DNA from: Idiomarina xiamenensis 10-D-4
GTDB lineage: Bacteria; Pseudomonadota; Gammaproteobacteria; Enterobacterales; Alteromonadaceae
Length of the DNA: 64,000 nt
Direction of reading: 5' to 3'
NCBI RefSeq assembly: GCF_000299895.1
Contig: NZ_AMRG01000008.1
Location: 62,001 to 126,000, forward strand
Within the stretch, counting starts at the first letter, position 1, and each line of letters opens with the position of its first letter. The notes beneath the pieces are model-generated. The model saw only the letters and a list, made by a program, of their open reading frames with translations, searched no databases and had not been told where the DNA came from. Of the stretch, positions 31,853 through 40,785 are shown piece after piece. A program made the translations under genes and the position numbers.

Positions 31853-32320
31853 CTAACTTTGAATACGGCGGATAACCACTTTGCCCTGCTGCTCTGCAGG
31901 CAATAAGTTATCGGTAAATACCACCACCGTCTGCCGCTGCTGGTCGCCGTCGGGATATTGCAACAGCCACTCACCATCACCGTAATACACCACTTGCGGC
32001 GGTTCGTTAAGCGCAGTCACGCGCTTCGGTAGCCAAAAACGTTGCTCGGTAAGTTGACCGTTGTGCAACCAGGCGATGGCCTGTAATGGGCGAAACTTAA
32101 GAATATAGACGGTGACCACCAACATGGTCAGCAAGGCGCCGCTGACCACGATCCATAATGGCAGCGCTTGGCCAATATAAATCGCCATCCATAGCGCCAG
32201 CAAAAAGCCGCCCCAACCCTGCGGGCGACGGCTGTCACGATAAAAAATCAACGCCCCCTCAGGTGCTGCAGGCACCTGACGTTGGGGCGTCGGCAATGCT
32301 TTAGAACTCGTCGTACTCAT
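31853..32320 (-). CDS. Hypothetical two-helix membrane protein
   Basis: Unrecognised 155-residue protein. A Pro-rich N-terminus is followed by two adjacent membrane segments (about residues 35-74, with WGGFLLALWMAIYI and WIVVSGALLTMLVV) and a soluble C-terminal domain with QVVYYGDGEWLLQYPDGD. The layout, two helices then a small beta-like domain, recalls YgfX/CptA-type proteins, but I see no firm motif. ATG 32320 overlaps the last 20 bases of the acyl-CoA dehydrogenase gene in another frame, so the two are probably translationally coupled. Convergent with lysC, 9 bases apart. Confidence 0.6.
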   Translation of the reverse strand: MSTTSSKALPTPQRQVPAAPEGALIFYRDSRRPQGWGGFLLALWMAIYIGQALPLWIVVSGALLTMLVVTVYILKFRPLQAIAWLHNGQLTEQRFWLPKRVTALNEPPQVVYYGDGEWLLQYPDGDQQRQTVVVFTDNLLPAEQQGKVVIRRIQS

Positions 32321-34079
32321 AGGCAAATAAGGCTTCGCTGCCAGCTTGAATGGCCGGTATTAAAGCATGAATACGCGGCAAAATGCGAGCAAAGTAAAAG
32401 CGTGCGGTTTTCACTTTCGCGTGCGTTAACGCGGTTTGCTCGCTTTGCTGCTCGGCCACCGTAGCCATGCGTAGCCACAAATAGGCGTAGCACACATAGC
32501 CCAGCAGGTGCAGGTACTCGACCGCAACACTGTTGACCACGTTCGCATCAGATTCAGCGGCAGCGATGATCGCTTCGCTAACGCCAGCGAGACTATTGAG
32601 CGCATTTTCTAGCACCAAGTATTGCGTTTGCCAGCCGCTGACCGGGGCCGCGATAAACTCACGGATATCATCGAACAACGGTCGTAACAGTTCGCCACCC
32701 GAGCCAACCACTTTGCGACCTAGCAAATCTAACGCTTGAATGCCGTTAGTGCCCTCATAGATTTGCGCGATACGGGTATCGCGTACTAATTGCTCTTGGC
32801 CCCACTCGCGAACATAGCCGTGACCGCCAAAGAGCTGCTGACCATGGATGGTTGCCTCTAGCCCGGTGTCGGTTAAAAATGCTTTAGCGACCGGCGTCAG
32901 TAGCGCCACTAATTGTTCAGCACGTTCGCGTTGAGCTTGGTCTGCCGCATATTTCGCGCGGTCAAGCTGCTGCCCAACATAGGTCGAAAACGCGCGCCCA
33001 CCCTCGATGAGCGATTTCATGGTGAGCAACATGCGGCGCACGTCGCCGTGCACCAGCAGCGGATCGGCGGCGTTCTCGGTACGCTGCTGTGGTGTACCCG
33101 CGCGCCCTTGCAAACGTTCTCGGGCATACGCTAAGGCATTTTGATAGGACCGTTCAGCGGCGCCTAAACCTTGAATACCGACGCCCAAACGTTCATAGTT
33201 CATCATCGTGAACATCGCCGCTAAGCCACGGTGTGGTTCACCTAATAACCAACCTTTCGCGCCATCAAAGTTAAGCACGCAAGTGGCCGAGCCGTGGATA
33301 CCCATTTTGTGTTCAATCGAGCCACAACTAACGGCATTGCGTTCGGCTAAGCTACCATCGTCGTTAACCAAAAACTTCGGCACGACAAACAGCGAGATGC
33401 CTTTGGTACCGGCAGGCGCATCGGGTAATTTGGCCAACACTAAATGAACAATGTTCTCGGCCAAATCGTGTTCGCCGCCGGTGATAAAGATTTTACTGCC
33501 GTGTAAGGCAAAACTACCATCACTAGCCGGTTCGGCTTTTGTACGAATAATACCTAAATCGGTACCCGCATGAGCTTCGGTTAGGCACATGGTACCGGTC
33601 CAACGGCCTTCGATGAGCGCTGGCAAGAAGGTGTTTTTTAAGCTTTCACTGCCGTGCAAGTCGAGCGTCATGATAGCGCCAGCAGTCAAACCGGGGTATA
33701 GCGAAAAGGCGATATCGGCTGAGCAAAGCATTTCTTCGTATTGTGCCGATAGCACTTTCGGCAAACCCATACCGCCGAATTCAGGGTTAGCGGTGACACC
33801 GACCCAACCGCCTTCAGCGAGTTGTTGAAAAGCCTCTTTATAACCCGCAGGTGTGGTGACCACACCGTTGTCAAAACTGACACCTTGTTCATCCGCGGCG
33901 CGCGACATCGGCGCAATTAACCCCTCGGCTAACTTGCCCGCTTCGTCTAACACCGCCGCGGCGGTGTCGGCGTCCATCATATCAACCAACTGCGGCATCT
34001 GTTGCCAGTCGGCAGGCACTTGAAAAACGTCGTTTAAAAGAAACCGCATGTCTTCGCGTGGTACTCGATAATCCGCCAT
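32301..34079 (-). CDS. Acyl-CoA dehydrogenase (long form, FadE-like)
   Basis: FAD enzyme of fatty acid beta-oxidation, 592 residues, belonging to the enlarged acyl-CoA dehydrogenase subgroup with extra N- and C-terminal domains. Visible elements: MADYRVPREDMRFLLNDVF start, CLTEAHAGTDLG (FAD/substrate motif), KIFITGGEHD, AAERSYQNALAYARERLQGR and IYEGTNGIQALDLLGRK, which includes the family's C-terminal signature. ATG 34079 with GGGTGA six bases upstream is preferred over the long upstream extension. Chain-length preference cannot be read from the sequence. The small membrane gene overlaps its 3' end. Confidence 0.92.
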   Translation of the reverse strand: MADYRVPREDMRFLLNDVFQVPADWQQMPQLVDMMDADTAAAVLDEAGKLAEGLIAPMSRAADEQGVSFDNGVVTTPAGYKEAFQQLAEGGWVGVTANPEFGGMGLPKVLSAQYEEMLCSADIAFSLYPGLTAGAIMTLDLHGSESLKNTFLPALIEGRWTGTMCLTEAHAGTDLGIIRTKAEPASDGSFALHGSKIFITGGEHDLAENIVHLVLAKLPDAPAGTKGISLFVVPKFLVNDDGSLAERNAVSCGSIEHKMGIHGSATCVLNFDGAKGWLLGEPHRGLAAMFTMMNYERLGVGIQGLGAAERSYQNALAYARERLQGRAGTPQQRTENAADPLLVHGDVRRMLLTMKSLIEGGRAFSTYVGQQLDRAKYAADQAQRERAEQLVALLTPVAKAFLTDTGLEATIHGQQLFGGHGYVREWGQEQLVRDTRIAQIYEGTNGIQALDLLGRKVVGSGGELLRPLFDDIREFIAAPVSGWQTQYLVLENALNSLAGVSEAIIAAAESDANVVNSVAVEYLHLLGYVCYAYLWLRMATVAEQQSEQTALTHAKVKTARFYFARILPRIHALIPAIQAGSEALFAYEYDEF

Positions 34080-34250
34080 GTTATTCACCCTATAGCTAAC
34101 AGCGATGACAACGCGCGCGTCGCAAGCCAACAACGCACGACAATCAAGCTGTCGTTTCAACAGAATCAAACTCTAGTTTCAAACAGGTGTTTTAATAGCA
34201 GAAAAGGACCCACTTTGGCAAGCTCGGCGAATGCCTTACTGCGGCAGCTA

Positions 34251-35000
34251 TTATTGCCAGTCGGTTAATGCCTCAACGCTAAACAGCTCGCCATTTAAAT
34301 CAAGTACGGTGCGTTGTGGCTCGATCGACACGACCTCAATGCCTTGCCAACGGTCGCCCTCGCGCAACACGCGATCGTTCAGTTTTATCCAACGCTGCTG
34401 ACCTAACGAGGAATACATATGTGAGTTATAAGCAAATTTAGGCACACGCTGCTGAAATGACGCCGACAACTCCGTTAAGTTCGGGATCACGCTATCAGGC
34501 TGACGTCGGTTATCCGCGCTCGTAGTAGCGGCAACCGCTTGCTCAAAACGCGCTAATAACTCCGGGGAGACGGCATCGCGGTTGAGCGTCTGCAATGCGG
34601 GTTGTGACGATGCTGAGGGCGCTGAAGACGGCTCAGTCTGCGCTGGCTCAACGCTAACGGTATCAACATTGCGCCAATTCAACTGCACCTCGGGGATAGC
34701 AGTGGCTTCGCCCCAATTTAGCGGTACTGAATGGTTCGCGGACAGTGGTGCTGCTTGGCCCTCTGCGGCCGGCCGTTTGTTTTCAGTCAGCATCACACTA
34801 TCGGCCCCGCGCAGATATTGCAGCGTGAAGCCAAGCGCAGCACCGACAACCAATGCCGTCACTACCAACAATGAGCGTTTCAGCGTTGCCTGGCCCTCAG
34901 CAGAACCGTGCCGATTTGACAGCAGTCCTGCCGCAATCGGATGACGTTCTTGCAGGAGCGGAGATTGTTGCTTGCGTAATGCTTTTAAGATCGCCGACAT
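34251..35000 (-). CDS. gspB: Type II secretion assembly protein GspB
   Basis: Inner-membrane partner of GspA (ExeB/PulB family), needed in some bacteria to place the GspD secretin in the outer membrane. The 249-residue product begins MSAILKALRKQQSP, the typical GspB cytoplasmic motif, has one membrane segment (about residues 43-64), a low-complexity Ala/Pro/Ser linker and a C-terminal periplasmic domain (HMYSSLGQQRWIKLNDRVLREGD, split around residue 205) matching GspB. It starts 6 bases after gspA, on the same strand, so they are cotranscribed. No core gsp genes are in the window. Confidence 0.88.
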   Translation of the reverse strand: MSAILKALRKQQSPLLQERHPIAAGLLSNRHGSAEGQATLKRSLLVVTALVVGAALGFTLQYLRGADSVMLTENKRPAAEGQAAPLSANHSVPLNWGEATAIPEVQLNWRNVDTVSVEPAQTEPSSAPSASSQPALQTLNRDAVSPELLARFEQAVAATTSADNRRQPDSVIPNLTELSASFQQRVPKFAYNSHMYSSLGQQRWIKLNDRVLREGDRWQGIEVVSIEPQRTVLDLNGELFSVEALTDWQ

Positions 35001-35006
35001 AATTAT

Positions 35007-36473
35007 TTACTGACCTCGTGATTCACTGCTAAGGGTCGTTTGTAAGCGCGGTCCGCCCTTACTCGCACGCGCGGCTAACCACGCCATCGTTGCACCATCC
35101 AGTTCGCCACTCACCGGCAGTCCTGCCTGTTGTTGTAACTGTCGGTAAGCATCTGCAGGACTATCCGGTACGCGGTCGATGTGGCGCTGTAATTGGCGCT
35201 TGACCCAATCGCCTAAGCGACCAGCGTCATTATTAAAATCAGGCGGTAATTGCCATAGTAATAAAAACTCACCGGTCCACTGCTGACTGATGCTTTCGGT
35301 CAGCGCCGAGGGATTTGCCACGAGCTGATAGCGGCCCGAACTCAGCTTTAGTAAAAAGGGGTAATTAATCGCCTGCAACTGGTCGATACGCAGTTGGCCG
35401 CGTAAGCAACCCAGCTGGTATTGCTGTAACCAATCGCATAACGCCGTCTGCTCAGGAGGTTGCGGTAATTGCCAGGCGGCCAGTAATTGCTCACTACCAT
35501 CCGCCGCAGGCTGGCTTTTAGCAACGACAGTTTGGTTCTCCACAACATCAGAGGCGGTAGCGCCAGACACCTGCGTTAACCAAGCGTAACTAGCGGCTGC
35601 ACTCAACACCAACAACAACGCCAGCAACCAGCCCCAACGCCAATTTGTATGAGAACGCCGCTGAGGAGCCTGCCCGACTTCTGCTTGCGCGGCTTTGACA
35701 TGGCGCGGTAAAACTTGGCTTTCATTGGCATTATAGGCCGCCAACAAGGCGCGGTCACAAAGCAAATTCAACAACCGCGGTACACCCTCGCTAAGCTTAT
35801 GTAGCCACTGCACCGCTGGACGACTAAATAACGCTCGTTGAGCGCCCGCCACCTGTGTGCGGTAGGCAATATAACGTTCGGTATCGGCAGCTGTCAGTGG
35901 TAGCAGATGGTAGCGTGCCGTTATGCGTTGCGCGAGTTGCCGTAACTCTCGCCGTCTGAGCAGATCTTGCAGTTCTGGCTGGCCGATTAAAATGACTCGT
36001 AACAGCTTACGCTCGTCGGTTTCTAAATTAGTTAATAAGCGCAGTTGTTCTAACACCTGCGGTTGTAAATGCTGCGCCTCGTCGATCAGCACCACACACT
36101 GGCCACCCTCACTGTGTACTTTCAGCACAAAACGACTGATACGATCGGTAAGCTCTTTGCTGGTCGCGGTCTTTTTGGCATAACGTAAGCCAAATTCGTC
36201 GCATAACGAGGCTAATAACTCGTGCTCATTCAGCATCGGATTTAAAATGAAGGCGGTACGCGTCGATTCTGGCAAGCGCTCTAACAACGCGCGCGATACC
36301 GTGGTTTTGCCGGTGCCGACCTCGCCGGTCAGCAAAATAAAGCCACCACTGCCCTCCAAACCATAACTTAAGTGCGCCAGCGCCTCTTGGTGACGGTCAC
36401 TCAAGTACAAATAATGCGGATTTGGCGCAATCGAGAACGGCGCTTCAGTTAGCCCAAAATAGTTATAATACAT
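35007..36473 (-). CDS. gspA: Type II secretion AAA+ ATPase GspA (ExeA)
   Basis: Membrane AAA+ ATPase that with GspB helps GspD assemble through peptidoglycan. The 488-residue product has MYYNYFGLTEAPFSIAPNP, Walker A GEVGTGKT (residues 50-57), Walker B VVLIDE (127-132), sensor GQPEL, one membrane segment (about 286-305), and a C-terminal peptidoglycan-binding domain (LPVSGELDGATMAWL). ATG 36473 with AGG upstream begins at the conserved N-terminus; the frame extends nine residues further without support. Divergent from cca. Confidence 0.92.
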   Translation of the reverse strand: MYYNYFGLTEAPFSIAPNPHYLYLSDRHQEALAHLSYGLEGSGGFILLTGEVGTGKTTVSRALLERLPESTRTAFILNPMLNEHELLASLCDEFGLRYAKKTATSKELTDRISRFVLKVHSEGGQCVVLIDEAQHLQPQVLEQLRLLTNLETDERKLLRVILIGQPELQDLLRRRELRQLAQRITARYHLLPLTAADTERYIAYRTQVAGAQRALFSRPAVQWLHKLSEGVPRLLNLLCDRALLAAYNANESQVLPRHVKAAQAEVGQAPQRRSHTNWRWGWLLALLLVLSAAASYAWLTQVSGATASDVVENQTVVAKSQPAADGSEQLLAAWQLPQPPEQTALCDWLQQYQLGCLRGQLRIDQLQAINYPFLLKLSSGRYQLVANPSALTESISQQWTGEFLLLWQLPPDFNNDAGRLGDWVKRQLQRHIDRVPDSPADAYRQLQQQAGLPVSGELDGATMAWLAARASKGGPRLQTTLSSESRGQ

Positions 36474-36589
36474 GGTCGCCTGACGATACCCTGTGAGCAA
36501 AAATCACTTTAGTGTAACGAGTCACTTGCTTAGCGGCTAGTGATTCGCGATCATTGTTAACAAATCCCTACTCGGAATGCCTGTGCAAC

Positions 36590-37825
36590 ATGTCTAAAAC
36601 TCAGGATTGGCAAGTCTACTTAGTCGGCGGTGCTGTGCGCGATGAGCTACTACAAAAGCCTGTGGCCGATCGTGACTGGGTGGTAGTTGGCGCCACCCCC
36701 GAAGATATGCTGAAAGCGGGTTATCAGCAAGTGGGCAAAGACTTTCCGGTATTCTTACATCCACAGTCTAAAGAAGAATATGCACTGGCTCGTACCGAAC
36801 GCAAGCAAGGCCAAGGCTATACCGGCTTTCAAGTCGATAGCTCAAGTTCGGTCACGCTGACGGAAGACTTATTACGCCGCGACTTGACCGTGAACGCGAT
36901 GGCGCGCGCCGAGGATGGTCGTCTCATCGACCCCTATGGCGGCTATCAAGATTTGCAAGCACGCCTGTTGCGACACGTATCGCCGGCATTTGTCGAAGAT
37001 CCGTTACGGGTGTTACGGGTGGCAAGGTTTGCGGCGCGCTATGCGGAAGACGGCTTTCGCGTCGCCGACGAAACCTTAGCCTTGATGCGTGAACTAGCCG
37101 ATAGCGGCGAATTACTGCAGTTAAGCCCTGAACGGGTTTGGCGCGAGACCGAGAACGCGTTGCGCAGTTCGCAGCCTGAGGTCTACTTTGAGGTGTTACG
37201 TCGCTGTGGCGCGCTAGCGATATTAATGCCGGAACTAGACCGCTTGTGGGGTGTGCCTAATCCGCCCCAGTGGCATCCAGAAATCGATACTGGTGTACAC
37301 ACCATGATGGTATTGCAGCAAGCCGCACGGCTGAGTGACGATACCCGGGTACGCTTAGCGGCGTTATTGCACGACGTTGGTAAAGGGCTCACCCCAGCAG
37401 CCGAGTGGCCCAGTCATCGTGGTCACGAAAAAGCGGGCGTAGCGGTTATCGACAACATGGCCGCGCGGCTGGCCATGCCTAACGACTATAAACAATTGGC
37501 TAAATTGGTGAGCGAATGGCATTTGCACTGCCATAAAGCGCTGGAATTACGTCCAGCAACCATCATCAAGTTGCTGAACGCGGTCGACGTCTGGCGTAAG
37601 CCGGAACGCTTTGAACAGTTTCTACTCGCCTGTCAGGCCGACCACCTAGGCCGGTTGGGCTATACCGATAAGCCCTACCCGCAAGCGGATTTTCTGCGTC
37701 GCTGTCAGGTCGCTACGGCAGCGGTCAACGTCGCCGACATCGTCGCTTCTGGCCTAACCGGCGCCGCTATCGGGCAAGCGCTGCACAAAGCGCGCTTGCA
37801 AGCGATAGCTAAGCTGCCTCGATAA
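36590..37825 (+). CDS. cca: Multifunctional CCA-adding tRNA nucleotidyltransferase
   Basis: Adds or repairs the 3' CCA of tRNA; in E. coli-type enzymes a C-terminal HD domain also has phosphatase and phosphodiesterase activity. The 411-residue product has [38 protein letters not shown] and [17 protein letters not shown]. The HD domain is present with HDVGKG and [11 protein letters not shown] 36590 ([14 protein letters not shown]) gives a length close to E. coli Cca (412 residues); an upstream in-frame start would add 12 unsupported residues. The ribosome site is weak. Divergent from gspA, convergent with the serine hydrolase gene. Confidence 0.95.
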   Translation: MSKTQDWQVYLVGGAVRDELLQKPVADRDWVVVGATPEDMLKAGYQQVGKDFPVFLHPQSKEEYALARTERKQGQGYTGFQVDSSSSVTLTEDLLRRDLTVNAMARAEDGRLIDPYGGYQDLQARLLRHVSPAFVEDPLRVLRVARFAARYAEDGFRVADETLALMRELADSGELLQLSPERVWRETENALRSSQPEVYFEVLRRCGALAILMPELDRLWGVPNPPQWHPEIDTGVHTMMVLQQAARLSDDTRVRLAALLHDVGKGLTPAAEWPSHRGHEKAGVAVIDNMAARLAMPNDYKQLAKLVSEWHLHCHKALELRPATIIKLLNAVDVWRKPERFEQFLLACQADHLGRLGYTDKPYPQADFLRRCQVATAAVNVADIVASGLTGAAIGQALHKARLQAIAKLPR

Positions 37826-37854
37826 AAAGCATACGGCTATGCCGTGGCGGCTTT
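37824..37854 (-). terminator. Terminator of the ECF/serine hydrolase operon
   Basis: On the minus strand: AAAGC, CGCC, ACGGC-ATA-GCCGT, then GCTTTTT. The inner 5-bp stem and outer AAAGC/GCTTT pairing are followed by five T. It overlaps the last bases of cca. Confidence 0.5.
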
Positions 37855-37865
37855 AAAGGTAACCA

Positions 37866-39365
37866 TTAGTCGCTGACTTTTTGGTAGTTAATGCTACCGT
37901 TGCGAAAGGTAAGTACAGACTGTTGCTGAGAGGGAATGGTTATTGTTCGGCGGATAGGTCCAAACGCCGCAACATAACTCCCTTGCTGATGCGGTAGTCG
38001 GTATAATGGACCAGACAATAGCCCCCAACGCGCCCAAACATGGTCGGATTTGACAAAAAATTCCATTGTTGGCCATCCCTGTTCAGCCTGATAGATCCCC
38101 ATCATAGGCTGCCAATCTTGGCTGAATACAATTTGATTGGCAGCATCTAAGGCTTGTTGCTGTTGCTTCGCAAAACTACGTTTAAATAGTTGATATTCTT
38201 CTTCATAACGCTCTTGTGCACGATCGGGTGACAATGCCAGATTGTAAATATAATTAGCGGCTAAGTGGGGCAATACAAAGCCCCGTTCATCATTGAAATA
38301 AGCGACAACCGCGATTCCCTGTTTTGGCATGAACGACGCATGCAGACTGATACCACCATAGCCACCAAAACGGGTTAATAGTTCATTATCGTGATAATCG
38401 GCAATATCCCAAGCTAAACTGTAGCCTGTGCGGTCATAGGTAAAATAGCGTTTATGCTGTATCGCGGTCGCATGATGTAGGGGCTTAAAAAAGCTACCAG
38501 AGGACGATAGTTCTTTCCCATCCCTAAGATTAAAGCTCAGCCACTTACTCATATCAGCTAAAGTGGACACGACTCCACCGGAAGCATGTAATGTTTTATC
38601 GGTCTTGTAAAGGCCAGTTCGAATAACCTCACCGTCTTTTCCGACTTCAATACTCGGCAACACCGTGCCTGCTTCATAATCACTCAGCGAAGCGCTACTA
38701 TCATGCATCGCTAACGGCTTAAAAATTTCTTTTTTCAGTAGTTGTTGCCAATCAGTAGCTGTTGCTTTCTGCATTGCGTGAGCGGCTAATATGGGGCCGG
38801 TATTCGAATACCGGAACTGGCCTGGACTGATGACAAGGGTGTCGGTGTTTAACGCGTTAATCAGATCATTGTCATCTCGATAGCCAAGAAAAGCCGACTT
38901 AAAGGTATGTAAAACACTGGTGAAGCCAGCAGTGTGATTAAGTAGCTGAGTCATCGTGATCTGCTTTTTCGCGATTTCATCGTTGCGAACTTCGTCATCT
39001 AGATAGACATCAAGTGAGGCATCAAGATCAAAGCGATTGGTGGACGCTAATCGTTGTGCCAAAGTGCCAATAAATGCTTTTGTATGTGAAGCGACGAGAA
39101 AAGGCCGATGCAGTGATAGACCATTGGTTGCAGGCGTTGTGCCTTGTTCGTTGATGGTATACCAGTAGCGTAGCCCCTGGTTATCCACCACAGCAATAAG
39201 AAAATCCCCCTTGAGTTTATGCTCAGCGTAGAGCGTTTTAATGGTGTTTGGAAAGTGTTGTTCGATACGCGCTATGGCCGCATCGCTAAACGTCATAGCT
39301 TGACCTGTGGTTAATTTGAAACAAGCGCAGGCGGCTAACGCTATGGCAATTGTCGTGGCTTTCAT
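37866..39365 (-). CDS. Exported serine hydrolase, class C beta-lactamase/PBP-like family
   Basis: A 499-residue secreted protein of the beta-lactamase-related (Pfam Beta-lactamase) serine hydrolase group. A signal peptide (about residues 1-23, ending TGQA) precedes the fold. The catalytic SxxK is Ser93-His-Thr-Lys96 and the second motif is Tyr186-Ser-Asn188, followed by HASGGVVSTLADMSKW. Family members include esterases, D-amino-acid peptidases and peptidoglycan hydrolases; true beta-lactamase activity cannot be assumed. A small beta-rich C-terminal domain follows residue 400. ATG 39365 has AAGGA upstream. It lies 55 bases downstream of the ECF sigma gene cluster on the same strand. Confidence 0.85.
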   Translation of the reverse strand: MKATTIAIALAACACFKLTTGQAMTFSDAAIARIEQHFPNTIKTLYAEHKLKGDFLIAVVDNQGLRYWYTINEQGTTPATNGLSLHRPFLVASHTKAFIGTLAQRLASTNRFDLDASLDVYLDDEVRNDEIAKKQITMTQLLNHTAGFTSVLHTFKSAFLGYRDDNDLINALNTDTLVISPGQFRYSNTGPILAAHAMQKATATDWQQLLKKEIFKPLAMHDSSASLSDYEAGTVLPSIEVGKDGEVIRTGLYKTDKTLHASGGVVSTLADMSKWLSFNLRDGKELSSSGSFFKPLHHATAIQHKRYFTYDRTGYSLAWDIADYHDNELLTRFGGYGGISLHASFMPKQGIAVVAYFNDERGFVLPHLAANYIYNLALSPDRAQERYEEEYQLFKRSFAKQQQQALDAANQIVFSQDWQPMMGIYQAEQGWPTMEFFVKSDHVWARWGLLSGPLYRLPHQQGSYVAAFGPIRRTITIPSQQQSVLTFRNGSINYQKVSD

Positions 39366-39420
39366 TAGATGTCCTTGATGTTCTATTGTCATAACAGTTA
39401 TGACACATCAACGGACCCGT

Positions 39421-39729
39421 TTAGATGCGATTAGGTCTCTCCAGACACAATACGACACTCATTATTGTCACCATCATCGAGCAGCTTATCAGCACTGGGA
39501 ACTGCATGATGAAATCGCTGAGCGGTTGCCAAATAGTTAGTGGAGCAAGACAAGTCATCAGCAACACCACAATTGCCGCAGCAACCCACGCTATCGTCAG
39601 AAGCCGTCTGCGAATTCTATTTCTACGCTGAATCACGTCAAGCACTGTCGTCACAAAATTATCTTGCTGATACAGCCCGTCGTTGTAACTCAAAATATCG
39701 TTAAAGTCTGGTTTAGATAATAATGTCAT
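39421..39729 (-). CDS. Small two-helix membrane protein, candidate anti-sigma factor
   Basis: A 102-residue protein with a cytosolic N-terminal part of about 42 residues (MTLLSKPDFNDILSYND, then a basic QRRNRIRRR) and two membrane helices (about residues 43-62 and 74-94). It follows the ECF sigma gene by 22 bases with GGAGGGCGACA upstream of the ATG. Position and topology fit an anti-sigma factor that holds the sigma at the membrane. The zinc anti-sigma HxxxCxxC motif is absent, so this role is inferred only from context. Confidence 0.65.
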   Translation of the reverse strand: MTLLSKPDFNDILSYNDGLYQQDNFVTTVLDVIQRRNRIRRRLLTIAWVAAAIVVLLMTCLAPLTIWQPLSDFIMQFPVLISCSMMVTIMSVVLCLERPNRI

Positions 39730-39751
39730 TGTCGCCCTCCTTGTGGCGTAG

Positions 39752-40270
39752 TTAATCTTTTTTTAACCACTGAGTTAACTTTTGCTTTGCACGATTGATA
39801 TGAGACTTCACCGTTCCCAATGGTAGCTGAACAACATCTACGACTTCTTGATGACTCATACCAGCGCTGTAAGCTAACGTCATACAGGTACGTTCAGGTA
39901 TGCTCAATTTTTGCATCAACCGCTCGATCAGAAGTTCATTCTCAGTCGTATCCAGCGTTGATAAGGTATGCAGTGTAGTGACTAACTCGGTTTCTCTCTG
40001 ATAATGAGGTTTACGTTTTTCATTCAGAAAAAGACGGTAAGCAATGCTATGCAGCCAAGTATTGAAAGTCGCTTCGGCACGGTAGCTCGATAGTTTATTG
40101 TAGCTAGCGATAAATACGTCTTGTGCGAGATCATCAGCGAGAGCGTGATCGCCAGCGGTCAACCGTCTTAAAAATAAACGAATTGGACGCTGATACTTAC
40201 GTACTAACGTCGCAAAAGCATGGTGATCATCATTAACAATGACGCGGGTAATGAGCGCCTGATCATTCAT
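39752..40270 (-). CDS. ECF-type RNA polymerase sigma factor
   Basis: A 172-residue group IV sigma factor. Region 2 is visible as FATLVRKYQRPIRLFLRR, DDLAQDVFIASYNKL and TFNTWLHSIAYRLFLNEKRK; region 4 as LSIPERTCMTLAYSAGMSHQEV and VQLPLGTVKSHINRAKQKL. There is no region 3 or extra C-terminal domain. It overlaps the upstream small membrane protein gene by 8 bases, so the two are translationally coupled. ECF factors normally transcribe their own operon; a matching promoter-like pair lies upstream of the first gene. Confidence 0.92.
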   Translation of the reverse strand: MNDQALITRVIVNDDHHAFATLVRKYQRPIRLFLRRLTAGDHALADDLAQDVFIASYNKLSSYRAEATFNTWLHSIAYRLFLNEKRKPHYQRETELVTTLHTLSTLDTTENELLIERLMQKLSIPERTCMTLAYSAGMSHQEVVDVVQLPLGTVKSHINRAKQKLTQWLKKD

Positions 40271-40610
40271 TTTTGTCGATAAGAACTAAAATACATAGCG
40301 CACTGCCGACGAAAAGCGGAAAAACCCCGAAAACAGCCCCTACAATTAAATTGTTACTAATCAATCCAGCGGTAAAACAGGCAAGCCCTAAGGCTACTAG
40401 AATAATACCTCTACGACGGTCGACTCGATGAGTGCTGACATTAGTACCCAGTTGTCGTAATAAGTCTGGAGACAGTTCACCACCGTTATCCATATGTTTT
40501 TGTAGTGTTTTCTGTAGCCGTTTTTTATCGCTCCCAGAAAGCCACAAATTGGCAAGCACGATTAACGCAATACATACGATTCCCAGAATCGGTATCCATA
40601 ACTCTGACAT
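40263..40610 (-). CDS. Small membrane protein (DUF6249-like)
   Basis: A 115-residue protein, first gene of the ECF operon. It has an N-terminal membrane helix (about residues 4-22), a charged cytosolic loop (SGSDKKRLQKTLQKHMDNG, then RVDRRRG) and two C-terminal helices (about 70-88 and 90-108). The arrangement resembles DUF6249 proteins that often precede ECF sigma genes; this is from memory and untested. ATG 40610 is preceded by GAGGTGG; a GTG 21 bases upstream is the alternative. Together with the downstream two-helix protein it could sense envelope state. Confidence 0.6.
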   Translation of the reverse strand: MSELWIPILGIVCIALIVLANLWLSGSDKKRLQKTLQKHMDNGGELSPDLLRQLGTNVSTHRVDRRRGIILVALGLACFTAGLISNNLIVGAVFGVFPLFVGSALCILVLIDKNE

Positions 40611-40638
40611 AGACCACCTCGAAAATTTCACTAATGTC

Positions 40639-40677
40639 TCTTGTTCAAGAATAAGACACTCGTTAAAGGTCGGTTAG
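40639..40677 (-). promoter_or_regulatory. Candidate ECF-dependent autoregulatory promoter with dyads
   Basis: On the minus strand: CTAACC (40677-40672), 14-base spacer, GTCTTA (40657-40652), an AAC/GTC arrangement of ECF type. A TCTTG/CAAGA dyad (40639-40650) overlaps the expected start site, and GATGC-AAA-GCATC lies at 40677-40689. Confidence 0.35.
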
Positions 40678-40740
40678 ATGCAAAGCATCGAAATTTTTTG
40701 GAATACCGGCGCAGCCAACTGTTGATGATACTTTTTATCT

Positions 40741-40773
40741 AAAAAAAGCAATCCCCACCAACACGCGGTGGTG
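40741..40773 (-). terminator. Possible uppP terminator
   Basis: Minus strand: short CCACC/GGTGG stem (40771-40767 and 40759-40755), then GGATTGC and seven T (40747-40741). The T tract is displaced from the stem, so it may be weak. Confidence 0.4.
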
Positions 40774-40785
40774 TCGACGATCAAG

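Noticed and set aside
37866-39365. Acquired antibiotic-resistance beta-lactamase
   Set aside because: SxxK and YxN fit many non-lactamase hydrolases; no mobile element, and it sits at the end of an ECF operon.
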